DNA from: Flaccisagitta enflata
Lineage: Eukaryota > Chaetognatha > Sagittoidea > Aphragmophora
Reading direction: 5' to 3'
Assembly: GCA_965153355.1 (NCBI GenBank)
Contig: OZ231127.1
Location: 41,478,001 to 41,542,000 of the forward strand
Length of the DNA: 64,000 bases
Every line of letters starts with the position of its first letter. The stretch's first letter is position 1. Position numbers and translations under genes: made by a program. Below, one piece after another: positions 33,423 through 45,066 of the stretch. The notes beneath the pieces are model-generated. The model was not told the origin of the DNA. It searched no databases and saw only the letters and a list, made by a program, of their open reading frames with translations.

Positions 33423-33871
33423 GAACCAGCAACTTAGCACCGGCAAAAGAAGCGTCTCCTTCCTAAGCCTTCAGGTGGGAAAATATGTTTTCCCCTTCTC
33501 ATCTTTTACCAGACGCTCGGAGGCCAAACAAAAGAATGGAGTTTTCGTGGAGCTTTGTAGGTTTTCATACACGGCAAAGTGTGTGTATTATTATCAAGAG
33601 AATACAGGGCTGACCTAGATTTGATACCTAGAAGAAATGGAGGAGGGACGTCAGAAAAGCGGCAAGGTGAGTGACCTAGATCAAGAAGCAATATAGAACC
33701 GCGGCGCATCGGGGAATACAGATAAATGTGTCTCAACTCGGAATAAGACAATTTTTTTTTCTCTCTTTTTCGATTGTGGAGCCTTAAAGCCGCGCGCGGA
33801 TGTGGGAATTTTGGCACTGGCAGTATACTGAGACATATTGAGAAACTTTTCGTACAAGTTTATACTATCTA
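33423..33871. other. No gene seen
   Basis: A 103-residue minus-strand ORF (33506-33817) has no recognisable features. Confidence 0.45.
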
Positions 33872-34000
33872 CATTTACATCTATAGGAGGCTATGTCTGT
33901 CGTTCGTTGGGTCGGTCGATTGATTGATTGGTCCGCCAGTCTCACAAACATTGAAAGATCCAACAGACACACGTGTTACCTTATTTGGCCTTGTTTGTGT
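33872..34000 (+). mobile_element. Family A copy, 5' stem decayed
   Basis: ACATCTATAGGAGGC, TATGTCTGTCGTTCG, GGTCGGTCGATTGATTG, then ACACGTGTTACCTTATTTGG and CCTTGTT, matching the AGGTGCG-class 3' end at 16487. Confidence 0.55.
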
Positions 34001-35339
34001 TGATCCTGATATGGGCATGTTCGTGTACGCATAGCCAACCCTTGAATATTGACCAGTTTTCTTTCACTTTAGCAACAGCGTCTATCAGGGCTGTATTCAA
34101 CACGTTTTAGAATGCATATAACATTTACGAAGAAAAAAAAAGAATTTTGCATTTCGAAGGCCTACTGTTACGTTTGATTTCGATTTGCCCTACGGCTGCT
34201 TGACGTTAAGAATCGAGACATGAGACTGATCCTGAAATTTCATGTTAGAGGTTGGTTTCAAGTGTCCACACTGCACTATCTACATATACAAAGAGTTCAG
34301 CCTTGAGAGCGTGTAGTAGTCATATTTACGCATCAATATTTCAAAGAACTTTAGTATCAAATGGATGCATAGTTATATGACCATATCGCTTAGTCCTGTT
34401 TCGGAATGTCCCTAGCTTGCCTGTAGCTATCTACGCATTTAAATGATTGATCAGTAGCTTGTACGTGATGCTGATTTCCGTATTTTTATAGCTTATTAGT
34501 TTATGACGTCATTTGTACTTTGTAGTTTTGTAAAGAAGAATACTTTTAGCTGTTTTACTACTTAAAGGATGGGATGGTTACTTACATTTTCCATTTTGGT
34601 AACTGACGTTGGATGAATAAGTATTATCTTCCTTTTCAATCTCAGCAATAACTGTAGATAGATTACCAATAAAGGCGGCTAATCGCCGTAGGATAAAAGT
34701 CGTAAAGAGAGAGAGAGAGAGAGAGAGAAAGAAAGAAAGAAAGACAGGTAAATGAATCATCGACCTCAGTTTCTTTCACTCACTCAATGGTTCATTATAG
34801 TCCAGTCTCTAAAAGGAATAAAAGAATAGATCTTGGCAATTTTGGAAAAAAGCTTGAAAATTTGCCTACAAGGTCAGTTTTTCGTGCTGAAGAAGACTAG
34901 ATGGGGTACACGTCTGACTTTTTAGTGTACCCTATAAAAAAATGCGTTTTTTTCAAAAAAATAACTTTGAAGTTACGCTGACGCAAAAAAAATTGATCAA
35001 TCACTTCGAAATTTTAAGTGAAGAAAAATATGCCTTTTTTCTACTTGCATGCAAAATTTCAGCAAAATCGGTTTAGCAGAAGCAGAGATATGGCTGTTTA
35101 AAGTCTAGGCCTATTTTCAAAAAAGGGGCTATGTTTCAATTTTAGGGTAAAATTTTGTTTTTTTTAAGGTAAAAGTCTGAAATTGTTTTCAGACATTGAT
35201 TTTATCCTAATTAACCTAGAGAGCAAAAAAAGTAAAAAAAATTGTGGTTTTTTTATTTTTTTTGCCAAAAATACAAAAAAATGAGTTTCAAAATTTAGGG
35301 GTGGTCTTTAAATGGGGCTAGTTCCAGGAAAATAGAGTA
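34001..35339. other. 1.3 kb AT-rich, no gene seen
   Basis: A short GAGA/GAAA run occurs at 34706-34743. Otherwise no repeat or ORF of note. Confidence 0.5.
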
Positions 35340-35470
35340 TAAAGTATCATTCAAGCCCAAAAGCTTACCAACTTCCTCAAAAGACTCATGAGAAAAAGGG
35401 AAAGTCAATTTTCGTCGTAGGTCTCAAAAAGCCGAAGGTATTCTTCGACTTTTTTCCAAATCATTTCGGA
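35340..35470 (+). repeat. Family F repeat with AAAAAGYCGAAG hairpin, copy 1
   Basis: AAAAGCTTACCAACTTCCTC, TCATGAGAAAAAGGGAAA, then AAAAAGCCGAAG-GTATT-CTTCGACTTTTT. Homologous over about 120 bp to the copy at 35785. Confidence 0.7.
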
Positions 35471-35784
35471 CAGGTGGACAGAAGCACCCAACCCCCTACC
35501 ACTCAGACGGGCAGACAGACCAACAGACTGATGGATGGACTGAGTTGAAATGAGAGCAAGACTGTGCTGCCAGGACGCACAATCATCACCTGGGACATTT
35601 CAAAGTTCAAATAAACCTCAATTAACTTGATTCCTCGTTTTTAGGAAAAATGCGAAAAAGCAAAAAAAAGATTTAAAAAATCATAGCTTCAAAACTATCG
35701 ATCACACGGAATTCTGCTTGGCGTCATCTGAAAGAGGAGAATTAGATCTTTCTTAGCTATTAATTTCATGCGTAGTACCATTTG

Positions 35785-35895
35785 GCCCCAAAAGCTTACC
35801 AGCTTTCCCAAACGCTTCATGAGAAAAAGGGAAATTCAAAAAACTCTGCAGGACTCAAAAAGACCGAAGGGACTTCGTCTCTTCGACTTTTTTCC
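35785..35895 (+). repeat. Family F repeat, copy 2
   Basis: Same order as copy 1 (AAAAGCTTACCAGCTTTCCC, TCATGAGAAAAAGGGAAA, AAAAAGACCGAAGGG and CTTCGACTTTTTTCC). Confidence 0.7.
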
Positions 35896-36698
35896 AAACG
35901 ATTTGATTGCTTACACATTTTGCAATACTTTGCTTGATGTTTTATTACCTCACTTGTGATAACTAGGTGTGATAGAAATCGTCAATCAGTCTGTTGGTAG
36001 AGAATTGCTGAGAGGTCTTTATGCCGTACAATATAATCAGCATCAACGTCAAGGTTATCCAGTTATCCTTTCTCCCATCTTTTCAAGATAAGAAGTCAAT
36101 AAGTAAGAAACCTTTTCAAGAGACAGATGTGGAGTTGGCTGCCTGAGCAAGTTAGTCATTCTACCACACAGCTACGGCATACGCATAGATGCCCTGTCTA
36201 CACTGTTGGACAGTGGCAGTTAGTCATGACATTACAAGTCTGGATCCCTCAAGAAACAGGTCCGTATTCACTGTGTCCCGAATTTCGTAAGAACACCGAT
36301 ACAACCCTGAACAATATCCTTTCTACAGGCGTAGGCATAAAATCAGTGCATTCGAGCGTGCATTGCATTGAGACTCGCAGCCACGCTTGCATCCTCGCTT
36401 GCATCCTCCTTTCCAGGTTCGAACATAGAAAATTGTTTTTATTCAGATGGGTGAGCTTCAGACTTTCTCCGAAACCAAAGTCTCTCTTCTTCCCGCGCTG
36501 AAGCAATCCACCTTTAGAATTTGTCCAAATCCAAATCCAGCGCACGCGCATTCACAGGAGAACAAAAAAAAAAGGAGAAAGGGAAAAAAAGAAAAGAAAA
36601 AAAGACCTACAGAAAAAAAAGAAAAAGAAAAAAAGAAAAGGAAAGAAAGATACCAAAATAAAGTCCAGAGAGAGAGAGGGAGAGAAACAAATGACACG
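35896..36698. other. No recognised gene; purine-rich at 36560-36690
   Basis: A 124-residue plus ORF (36127-36501) does not overlap a repeat but shows no recognisable motif. Confidence 0.4.
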
Positions 36699-36985
36699 GG
36701 GTCACAATATCGTTGCGGACGGGTCGGTAGGGGCATACAACCCCTATCCACACCCTCACCCACCCCATAAACACTCGCACACATAGACACTCACAACGGC
36801 AGCCTCAAAAATGCGCGTTTTCGCATGGTTCAACTCGATCATCACGGACGGACCAACGGACCAACGGTCAACGGACCAACGGACCAACGGACCAACGGAC
36901 CAACGGACCAACGGACCAACGGACCAACGGACCAACGGACCAACGGACAAAGCCTCTTATAGAGTTGCGTATCCGCAACTAAAAA
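36699..36985 (-). mobile_element. Family A element A15 with 8-bp array
   Basis: Minus strand: the perfect hairpin AGTTGCGGATACGCAACT (36963-36980), CTATAAGAGGC, TTTGTCC, about 12 units of GTTGGTCC (36844-36948), a CGTTTTCGCATTTTTGAGG-like body, GTGTGAGTG text, CTACCGACCCGTCCGCAACG and ATATTGTGACC. It belongs to the TGTGAC 3' subfamily. The array unit is 8 bp, a doubled GTYS tetramer. Confidence 0.85.
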
Positions 36986-37119
36986 GGAGGAGACAAAAAA
37001 AAAAAGAGAGATCTAAAATCAGACAATAGAAAACGTAGACGTGGACGAAGATAAACACGCGAAAAAGAGAAGGAGAAGAAGAAAAAGACGAAAAAGAAGA
37101 AGAGGAGGAAAGAGAGAAA

Positions 37120-37779
37120 ATGCTCGGAAATAAAGATGGAAGTGGGAAAGGAAAGAATGGAGACGAACATGGAGGGAATGACGTTGGGGGTGGTGGACGA
37201 GTCAAAGCGAATGGAGGAAACGACGTTGGGGGTGGTGGACGAGTCGAGGCAAATGGAGGAAACGACGTTGGGGGTGGTGGACGAGTTGAGGAAAATGGAG
37301 GAAATGACATTGGGGGTGGTGGACGAGTCAAAGCAAATGGAGGAAATGATGTTGGGGGTGGTGGACGTGTCGAGGCAAATGAAGGAAACGACGTTGGGGG
37401 TGGTGGACGAGTCAAAGCAAATGGAGGAAATGACGTTGGGGGTGGTGGACAAGTCAAAGCGAATGGAAGAAATGAAGTTGGGGGTGGTGGACGAGTCAAA
37501 GGGAATGGAGGAAACGACGTTGGGGGTGGTGGACGAGTCAAAGCGAATGGATATGGCGGAGAGAAAGAAGAAAAGGAAAGCAGAGTAAACGAGAAAGGGG
37601 TGAAAGGAGGAAAAGAGGAAGGAAAGGCCACTGGTAAAGGAGGAGAGAAGGAAGGAGAGGAAGGAAGAAACGGAGGAGGTGGAAGCGGCGGAGATGACGA
37701 AGCAAATGGTATTTTGTCCGGGGACTCGCCTCCAGAAGGAGGAAATGTCACTTTAAATAAGGCTGCCCCGCCACGAAGA
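37120..37779 (+). CDS. Possible exon: glycine-rich 14-residue repeat (weak)
   Basis: An open frame of about 220 codons begins at an ATG at 37120 and carries nine tandem units of 42 bp (37163-37550), translating as NGGNDVGGGGRVKA-type repeats, then a charged Gly/Lys/Glu-rich tail. Within the array many differences between units fall at third codon positions in this frame (AAC/AAT, GAC/GAT, GTC/GTT, GCG/GCA, CGA/CGT), which hints at protein-level constraint, though K/E and other replacements also occur. A donor-like GTGAGTAT follows at about 37780, just before a (CA)n tract. Against it: a 42-bp repeat stays open in all frames (a 281-residue minus ORF also covers it), and no homologue is recognised. 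Equally likely to be a non-coding minisatellite. Confidence 0.25.
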
Positions 37780-37839
37780 GTGAGTATACAAAAAACCATC
37801 ATTCAAACTCAGAGGAGAAAAATAATGAGAGAGAAAGAT

Positions 37840-37841
<2 letters not shown>

Positions 37842-37919
<78 letters not shown>
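37842..37919. repeat. (CA)n microsatellite
   Basis: About 39 CA units. Confidence 0.95.
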
Positions 37920-37923
<4 letters not shown>

Positions 37924-38314
37924 GAAACTCATGGCAACGAAGTAGTTTAAAAAAAGAACAAAAACAGCCGCCGCAGGTTTTGTTAATTTAGCCAGTTTCA
38001 AAACTCGGGAGATTTTTTTACTGTTAATGACATCATCAGATTCAAAATTCATAAATCATATGTACATTATTTTCCCATCTTTCTTTCGCGTGCAAATATG
38101 AAATATTACAGAGAGAATGGAGCCAATCATTATTCATGAAAGAGGGCGTGATCACTGACGATGACATCCTGTACTGTCCAAATGGGCAAGCAATCGCCAG
38201 AATGGACATCAGGTAGATAATGATCTTGATAGCCTCAAAACTCAAGATTACAGAATGATTGGACAGACAGAAGGACAACGTTTTTCTGTTGCAGATTGAT
38301 GCTCAAAAGCAACT

Positions 38315-38318
<4 letters not shown>

Positions 38319-38382
<64 letters not shown>
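38319..38382. repeat. (CT)n microsatellite
   Basis: About 32 CT units. Confidence 0.95.
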
Positions 38383-38386
<4 letters not shown>

Positions 38387-39000
38387 GTCCAGCATCGCGG
38401 CGGACTTCCTCTCACTACTGTTTGGTATTTTTCCTCTTTCATTGGTCGCACTTTTTCTCCATGTAAAGGTGAGCAATCTGAGCGTGGAGCAAAGTGAATT
38501 ATGTTTTTAGATGAAATTGAAATACTTCCTAATTATAAATGAATTCTCATCTGACCGTATCCTTTGAGGCAGCTGCCCTGCTACTTCCTCACATCACATT
38601 GGACAAGTCAACGGGCTCCTCTGACCATTTACGATCATTGGATGACTAGTTAAGCATAAAATCCCGATTTTATTAGATACCATTTGCCAACCTTGCCAAT
38701 TTTGCCTTTCACGCCTATCAGTCCCATACAATGTTCAGGTAGAAAGGTTGTGCAGACGCTAAGATCTTTCGGTACGCATATGACCATTTCCTTTTCCTCT
38801 TCCTTTCATATTACGCGTGGTTTGGCCTAACTCATAAGTTTGTTATGGTTCACGTTAAATGGCGTTGGCACGTAAACTCGGGGCGAGAAACCGTAAAATA
38901 TATTTCTGCCCAAAACTATGATCGCAAAACCGCTCAGGAAATAGAAAGAAAAAGAGGGAAAAGAGTGAGAGAGAAGAAAGGAGAAAAGGGAAGAAAAAAG
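38383..39000. other. No gene seen
   Basis: Mixed DNA, purine-rich after 38940. Confidence 0.5.
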
Positions 39001-39008
39001 AATGAAAC

Positions 39009-39045
<37 letters not shown>

Positions 39046-39061
39046 ATGAATGAAAGAATGA

Positions 39062-39145
<84 letters not shown>

Positions 39146-39306
39146 CAAACAAACAAACAAACAAACAAACAAACAAACAAACAACCAAACAAACAAACAA
39201 ACAAACAAACAAACAAACAAACAAACAAACAAACAAACAAACAAAAAACAAACAAACAAACAAACAAACAAACAATCAAACGAACAAACGAACAAACAAA
39301 CAAACA
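39001..39306. repeat. (GAAA)n-(CAAA)n compound microsatellite
   Basis: About 34 GAAA units switch abruptly at about 39145 to about 39 CAAA units. Long open frames in several registers are artefacts. Confidence 0.95.
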
Positions 39307-39346
39307 TAGGTATCGCAGCTTTCATAGCTTTCATATCGTTCTCCCA

Positions 39347-39476
39347 TTCACTGGCAGGCAATGACAGATTTCTACTTTAGTTTGGCATTCATTCATTTAT
39401 TTATTCACTCATCCGGTTCGTTCGGTCATTTTTTCCATCCACGCTGGCAGGCAATGACGGATTTCTACTTTAGTTT
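39347..39476. repeat. 34-bp direct duplication
   Basis: CTGGCAGGCAATGACRGATT then TCTACTTTAGTTTGG occurs at about 39350 and again at about 39444. Confidence 0.85.
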
Positions 39477-39881
39477 GGAGAAAGGTGACATAATCGGGAT
39501 TCGTTATTCCGAATGTCTTCGTCGATGTTCCTTCGGCTTCCACATTTTCTCTGGAATCGTCGCTTTTGCGATTTTCGTCTTTTCCATCGCTTGGAACGCA
39601 GTTTATCCAGAACCAAAAGCACATTTATAGACGATTTTTAATTTTCTTTCGTGTAATCCGTGCTTTTATCGCTTTTGATCAGTTTATCGACCCGAAACAA
39701 TGTTCTTTTTAGGTTGGGTGTTTGCTGCCCCTGCTCCAACTATGCTCGATTAGACTGGTATTAACTTTTTAAAATGACTTTTTTCGATACTGTACAAACT
39801 TTTTCGACAAAAACAGTATCCTAATCAAAATCTTACATTGAACTGTCGATTGTTTGGTGGCATGGTAATCATGAAAGTCTG
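39477..39881. other. No gene seen
   Basis: A short plus ORF to 39630 has no recognisable features. Confidence 0.45.
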
Positions 39882-40176
39882 TTTTTAGATGCGTCCTCGC
39901 ATCTCTATAAGAGGGTTTGTCCGTCCGTCCGTCCGTCCGTCCGTCCGTCCGTCCGTCCGTCCGTCCGTCCGTCGGTCCGTCGGTCCGTTACGCCTGTGCT
40001 AAAACCGCGTTTCGTCGTGCTTAGATTTGCTGTCGTGCTTGGAATTGGCTGTGAAGTCCCTAGGCTCCAAACTGCCATACATCGCTGACTTCACCCGTCT
40101 GTTCATCCACCTGCCACATGATCAATACACGCTGAGACACAGCCCGGACGCATCGTTGCCCGGTCGGGCTTGTTTT
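39882..40176 (+). mobile_element. Family A element A16 (AGATGCG class, intact)
   Basis: TTTTT and the perfect hairpin AGATGCGTCCTCGCATCT (39887-39904), CTATAAGAGGG, TTTGTCC, about 15 GTCC units, a body, then GGACGCATC (40146-40154), the exact reverse complement of stem bases 2-10. The 3' hairpin is GCCCGGTCGGGC (40158-40169), different in sequence from other classes but in the same place, followed by TTGTTTT. Confidence 0.88.
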
Positions 40177-40875
40177 AGATTTGTGAGAGACTTGTATTTC
40201 ATTTCAAAATAAACTGCTTTCTGTTTCTCGCATGTTTTGGACCAATGACTTAAGCTAAGACTATGTTTGACGTTGCGGACTTGCGGTTTTGGTTGCGTAT
40301 ATTTCATAAGGCTGAACAGCCAATTTTTTTATTCATCATCTTCTAGTTGGACAAGTATTGACCATACCTTGATTTTCTGGTTCGATCCTTTAAGATCCAA
40401 TAATACTAAATGTGTCCACTGATCCTGTTGGATTTTTTTCCTGCGTTAAACAACTTTAAGAATTTATTTCTCATTTAAGTTTTTGTTCCCCTGAAGAAAG
40501 TCTACGCGTTCAATGCACAGTAGTCATACCAGGAATCAGGTCTTTCAATCGAAATGTGATCTACGCGTGATAGTGGGGTTATGGGAAGCACTTTGTATGA
40601 CGTTACCGTTGTCGTTGTGGGCATTTGATTTCAAAGTGATAGTGTGGTTGTGGGCGACGGCGTGTGAGACGTGTACCGGTATGATAGCGCGGTTGTGGGT
40701 TTGAGCGTTTGAGTCTGGGCACGTTGAAAAAGATAGCGGAATCTAAATCCGCGCGAAAAGAGAACGTGACAGTTAGGGAAGGCATGGACTAGAGGAAGAG
40801 TAGGCGCGAGTGAGGCTCCAGGCTATTTGCTCCGTCGTCAACCTATCACGGACGCAAGCCAGCCCAGACACGTCT
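40177..40875. other. No gene seen
   Basis: Three spaced variants of GATAGTGNGGTTGTGGG lie at about 40569-40700, suggesting an eroded minisatellite of about 60 bp. Confidence 0.5.
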
Positions 40876-40878
40876 TTA

Positions 40879-40949
<71 letters not shown>

Positions 40950-41069
40950 TTCTTTCTTTTTTTTCTTTTTTTTCTTTCTTTCTTTTTTGTCTTAGTATCT
41001 TTTCCTCTCTTCCTGTCTTCCTTCGTTCTTTCTTTACTTCTTTCTTCGCTTGTTTCTTTTTTCTTTCCT

Positions 41070-41148
<79 letters not shown>

Positions 41149-41155
41149 CTCTACT
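40876..41155. repeat. (TTTC)n fields
   Basis: Two clean blocks (40876-40960 and about 41060-41147) with a degenerate pyrimidine-rich middle. Confidence 0.95.
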
Positions 41156-41370
41156 TTTCTTTCTTCGTTTACATCTTCCTTTCTTTCTTTCTCTCTTTCC
41201 TTCTAATTTCGTTTTTGTCTTAAGTATTGTTTTTATTTCTCACAACTGATTATCATTTTGTTCTTGCTCGACTTCCTCCTTATCAATATCTCCATTCTTA
41301 AATTTTCTTGATGAGTAATGCTCTGTCATAAAATATCATGTGGAATTCTCGATAAGTTATCCAGAACATT

Positions 41371-41460
41371 TTGAGTCGCGACTGTACGAGAGGCTTTTTG
41401 TGTCCGTCGGTCCGTGGGTCCGTAACGCACGAGACGAAAAGCGTAAAAACGCCGATTCAA
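41371..41460 (+). mobile_element. Degenerate family A 5' part
   Basis: TTGAGTCGCGACTGTACGAG, AGGCTTTTTGTG, TCCGTCGGTCCGTGGGTCC. Much of the stem has collapsed (AGTCGCGACT). Confidence 0.5.
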
Positions 41461-41968
41461 GAGATTGTTTGGGTGAGTGCGAACGAAGCCAATAAATTTC
41501 TGGCGAATGTAGATCTAAAATCCTGCACTCTCAAGATAAATGGACCCTTACGGTCTCGGAACTTGGAGCAAAACATTAGAAAATTGTTGGTAGATACGTT
41601 TTGCTCTTTACCGTGTCCTGGACGAAATTGCGAAACCTAGACGAAATAATCTACATCCAGGACACGAAAACTAACTAGCTGAACGAAACGTAAGATAATA
41701 CTTGGCAGCTATAAAACTCAACAAAATATCGCTGCATTGTCATGTACCTTTCTAACTCAACCGAGCTCATATGACAAATATACATCAAGAATAAAAGGAA
41801 ATATGTCAACAAGGCAAAAGCTTTTTATTTCAAACATCAATTACAGCAAGGCACAGTTATGTTCATGTGGACGTCTATCTTGACCACGTAAGAGTCAAAT
41901 AATCGGATGCTATCCATCGTTTTTTGTCTGTCTGTCTTTCTCTCTCTTTCTCCCTCTTTCTCCCTCTT

Positions 41969-41969
<1 letters not shown>
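41461..41969. other. No gene seen
   Basis: Ordinary sequence. Confidence 0.5.

Positions 41970-42054
<85 letters not shown>
41970..42054. repeat. (CT)n microsatellite
   Basis: About 42 CT units. Confidence 0.95.
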
Positions 42055-42058
<4 letters not shown>

Positions 42059-42112
42059 GGGTGAGAAAAATGGACAAAGCCTTCAGACTGTCTGTAATTC
42101 TTGACTGGCTTT

Positions 42113-42690
42113 TAAAATACCAGTAATGGTTGCTGTCGCCGTGAGGAAAAAATTAAGCATTGGTCATTTTTGACTAAGCTTTTATCTTTAATTACTGCTA
42201 TTTTTTTATTTTTTAGGTTAAATTGAGAGCTATTGTATGTACTGATTGCACTAAAAATCAGAGAAAGATAGGACTGAGCCAAATGAGCTAGATGAGCTAA
42301 AATATTGGAAATCACTCGACCAGCTGAACAGCTATGTTCACTGACATGCTTTCTTAAATTTGCATGATTACATCAAAACTATAATCTATCCCATTTAAAA
42401 TCAAGAAATGATAGTGAGCTGAATAAACTAAATGAGCTAGAATACTCAAAAACACCCTCCCAGATGAACAGTTATGCTCACTGATATGCTTTCACGTATT
42501 TGTATGCTTAAACATGTATCAAAACATTTATTCATTTTCTGCATTTAAAATCAGAAAAAAAGACTAAGCTTATTGAGCTAGATGAGCTAGAATGCTCAAA
42601 AACACCCTCAGATGAGCAGCTACGCTCTTAAACATTTTTTCTTCTATTTGCATGCCTAAACAAACAAAAGTTCACTCCTTTTTTGCTCCT
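42113..42690 (+). repeat. Family G repeat with ~145-bp internal tandem units
   Basis: It begins ATACCAGTAATGGTTGCTGT, CGCCGTGAGGAAAAAA. Then three units carry TGAGCTAGATGAGCTARAAT, ATGAACAGYTATGCTCACTG and ATATGCTTTC. Homologous segments recur at 59711 and 60640. Confidence 0.75.
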
Positions 42691-42867
42691 ACACAAAATC
42701 TTGAAAAAAAAAAATGAATTCAATTAGAATTTTTCCTTGGCGCCAAATGTAAAAGAATCATAGAATTTACCTACCCTGTCAATTTTATTGGATGCCCCAA
42801 TTAGTCGATCAAGATGCAAAACTTCCGCATAAGATAAGAAAAACCATGTTTCTCTGGAATACATCAA

Positions 42868-42898
42868 AAAGTCGAAGACTGACTTCGACTTTTTTCCC
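42868..42898 (+). repeat. Family F hairpin, third occurrence
   Basis: AAAAAGTCGAAG-ACTGA-CTTCGACTTTTT is a perfect 12-bp stem. The flanks are only weakly like copies 1 and 2. Confidence 0.75.
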
Positions 42899-43049
42899 GA
42901 TGATACACAATGGAAACATTTAGGTGTTACTGCTTCAAAATTACTTAAAAGACAAGCCACACAAATTATGTACGGCGCAGCATTTACCAAATCTAAACAG
43001 GCGTCTGCGTCCTCTTGCGCTGGAAAGACCGCCACGAAGTAATCGCATG

Positions 43050-43052
<3 letters not shown>

Positions 43053-43137
<85 letters not shown>
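43053..43137. repeat. (TG)n microsatellite
   Basis: About 42 TG units. Confidence 0.95.
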
Positions 43138-43596
43138 ATCTCCTGTGTATATGTGTGCGTGTACCTGTGCATGAGTTTGCGTGCCTTCTTTTGTCCGCTT
43201 GTTTGTGTCTGTGAGAAAATATTAGACTTTTGTCTGTCAGGTCTGTTATCGAACCTTCAAACCATTTCATCCTCGGTTTTTGCGCTGGATGTAATATTTG
43301 TTGAAAGAAGATTCCGCCACGAGGGGTCTCTTACACAGCAGCCAAGGTAGTTGAGGAAACATGCCACCTATTCAAAATCAAAAGTCATAATTAGCTCAAA
43401 TGGGTCGTTGTATGGTCTTTAATGCTTATTTCATTCCTTAGATTTTTTCCCTATTCTCCTGGAGTGACCCTGTCTCGGGAGTAGGGGGGGGGCTATTTAA
43501 GCATCTTTTTCTGTCAGTTCATCTGCCAGCTTCGCGCATTGTCTACTAGTGATCTAACTCTCCTAGCTTAGTCTATCCATTTTTTAGTGTCACATT

Positions 43597-43599
<3 letters not shown>
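43138..43599. other. No gene seen
   Basis: Mixed DNA. Confidence 0.5.

Positions 43600-43648
<49 letters not shown>
43600..43648. repeat. (CT)n microsatellite
   Basis: About 24 CT units. Confidence 0.95.
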
Positions 43649-43651
<3 letters not shown>

Positions 43652-43844
43652 TTATGCTCACGAAGAATATCCTATGCAGGTCCTCTTTTGGGGGAGATGG
43701 TGATGTAAGCCTCAACGAAAGGCTGTTGGAATTCCGCGTCCGAAGGCACCTGTATGATATGAAAGTATGATATGAAAATGATTCTTTTTTGTCCGTTTGT
43801 TGTTCTGCATCGATACAAGCATCAAAAAAGTAACAAGTGGCGCG

Positions 43845-43950
43845 GGTCACAATATTGTTGCGGACGGGTGGGCTAGGGCATCCAACCCCCTTCCATAAAC
43901 CCAATCCCTCAAACATACTCAATCAAACGCCATAAGTCACAGTGCAAACG
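43845..43950 (-). mobile_element. Family A 3' part (TGTGAC subfamily)
   Basis: GTCACAATATTGTTGCGGAC and GGGTGGGCTAGGGCATCC on the plus strand match the 3' end of A15. TAAGTCACAGTGCAAACGAA beyond it recurs inverted at about 48265. Confidence 0.6.
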
Positions 43951-44320
43951 AAGGCAAAATTAGGCAACCATACATATTCATAACCTGCTTTACTTTTGAA
44001 TTATAATAAATTAAAGTATATTTTGTTTTTTTTTTTATTTTTATAATTCATATACTTAATGCTTAAAAATAAAAGGTTAGATTCGCGAACAGGCGTCGTA
44101 GTGACTCGAAAAATTATCATCTTTCAAATTTGTCTGTAACATATCTTAACCTTCCCTTCTGACCACCTGAATTAGTTCCTATGATTATTGGCGCTTAACG
44201 AAGCGTAACGCGTCAGTAAATACAGGTTTTTACTTAATTATGCAAATCAGGAAAATGAGTGCAAGTTAGTGCTTATGCGCAGCTGAATCTCCCCATTCTC
44301 AGCCACGGTAACTTTTTTTT
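43951..44320. other. AT-rich, no gene seen
   Basis: Nothing recognised. Confidence 0.5.
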
Positions 44321-44410
44321 TAAATGCATATGCGCCTCCCGCGCATTGATAAGAGGCCATATCTGTTCATCGTTTGATCGGTTGGTTGGTCTGTCCGTCA
44401 CACAAATGTT
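44321..44410 (+). mobile_element. Family A 5' part, variant stem ATGCGC
   Basis: ATGCGC-CTCCC-GCGCAT (44330-44346) is a hairpin in the expected place, followed by TGATAAGAGGCCATATCTG and GGTTGGTTGGTCTGTCCG. It may be a further stem version. No 3' end identified. Confidence 0.55.
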
Positions 44411-44474
44411 AGAAATGCGCAAAACTACCAATTTTGGCCTCCTCCTTTCTTTCCGTCACCTCTCATACATTCCC

Positions 44475-44795
44475 ACATTCATTTTCCTTCATTTGTTCAT
44501 TGATTTAGTCGTTCGTTCATTTGTTCAATCGTTCATTCATTCAGTTGTCCGTTCATCCAGTCGATTAATCATTCATCCAGTTGATTATTCTTTCAGTCAG
44601 TCATCATTTATTCAGTGGGTCATTCACTCATTCAGTTGGTCGTACATTGTCATTCATTCGGTCGTTCATTCATTTGATCATTCTTCCATTCATTCAGTTA
44701 TTCATTCATTTGGTCGTTCATTCATTCATTCGTTTGGTCGTCCATTTATTTGGTCGTTCATTCATTCCGTCATTCATTTCTTTCATCATTCAAAA
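44475..44795. repeat. Cryptic ATTC/GTTCATTC tetranucleotide field
   Basis: Densely interspersed TTCATTCATTCAGT, GGTCGTTCATTCATT and ATCATTC units over about 320 bp, too decayed for a simple array. Confidence 0.8.
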
Positions 44796-44936
44796 CATTA
44801 TACGCATATATACAAGTACTGACAAAAACATGGCCTCGTCATATACTTCCCAGCTCAGCATCAAAAATAGGGGAACACACTTTGGCAGGAGCGGCGACGC
44901 CAAAATCGACTTCAAATGTGATAGACAGACGTACTG

Positions 44937-44940
<4 letters not shown>

Positions 44941-45000
<60 letters not shown>

Positions 45001-45010
45001 TGTGTGTGTG

Positions 45011-45066
<56 letters not shown>

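Noticed and set aside
36127-36501. 124-residue plus ORF
   Set aside because: Not repeat-derived but no motif, no start context or splice evidence; an overlapping minus ORF is of similar length.
36957-37802. 281-residue minus-strand ORF opposite the 42-bp repeat
   Set aside because: It has proline/serine repeats caused by the array and runs into the end of a family A element. The plus frame shows more synonymous variation.
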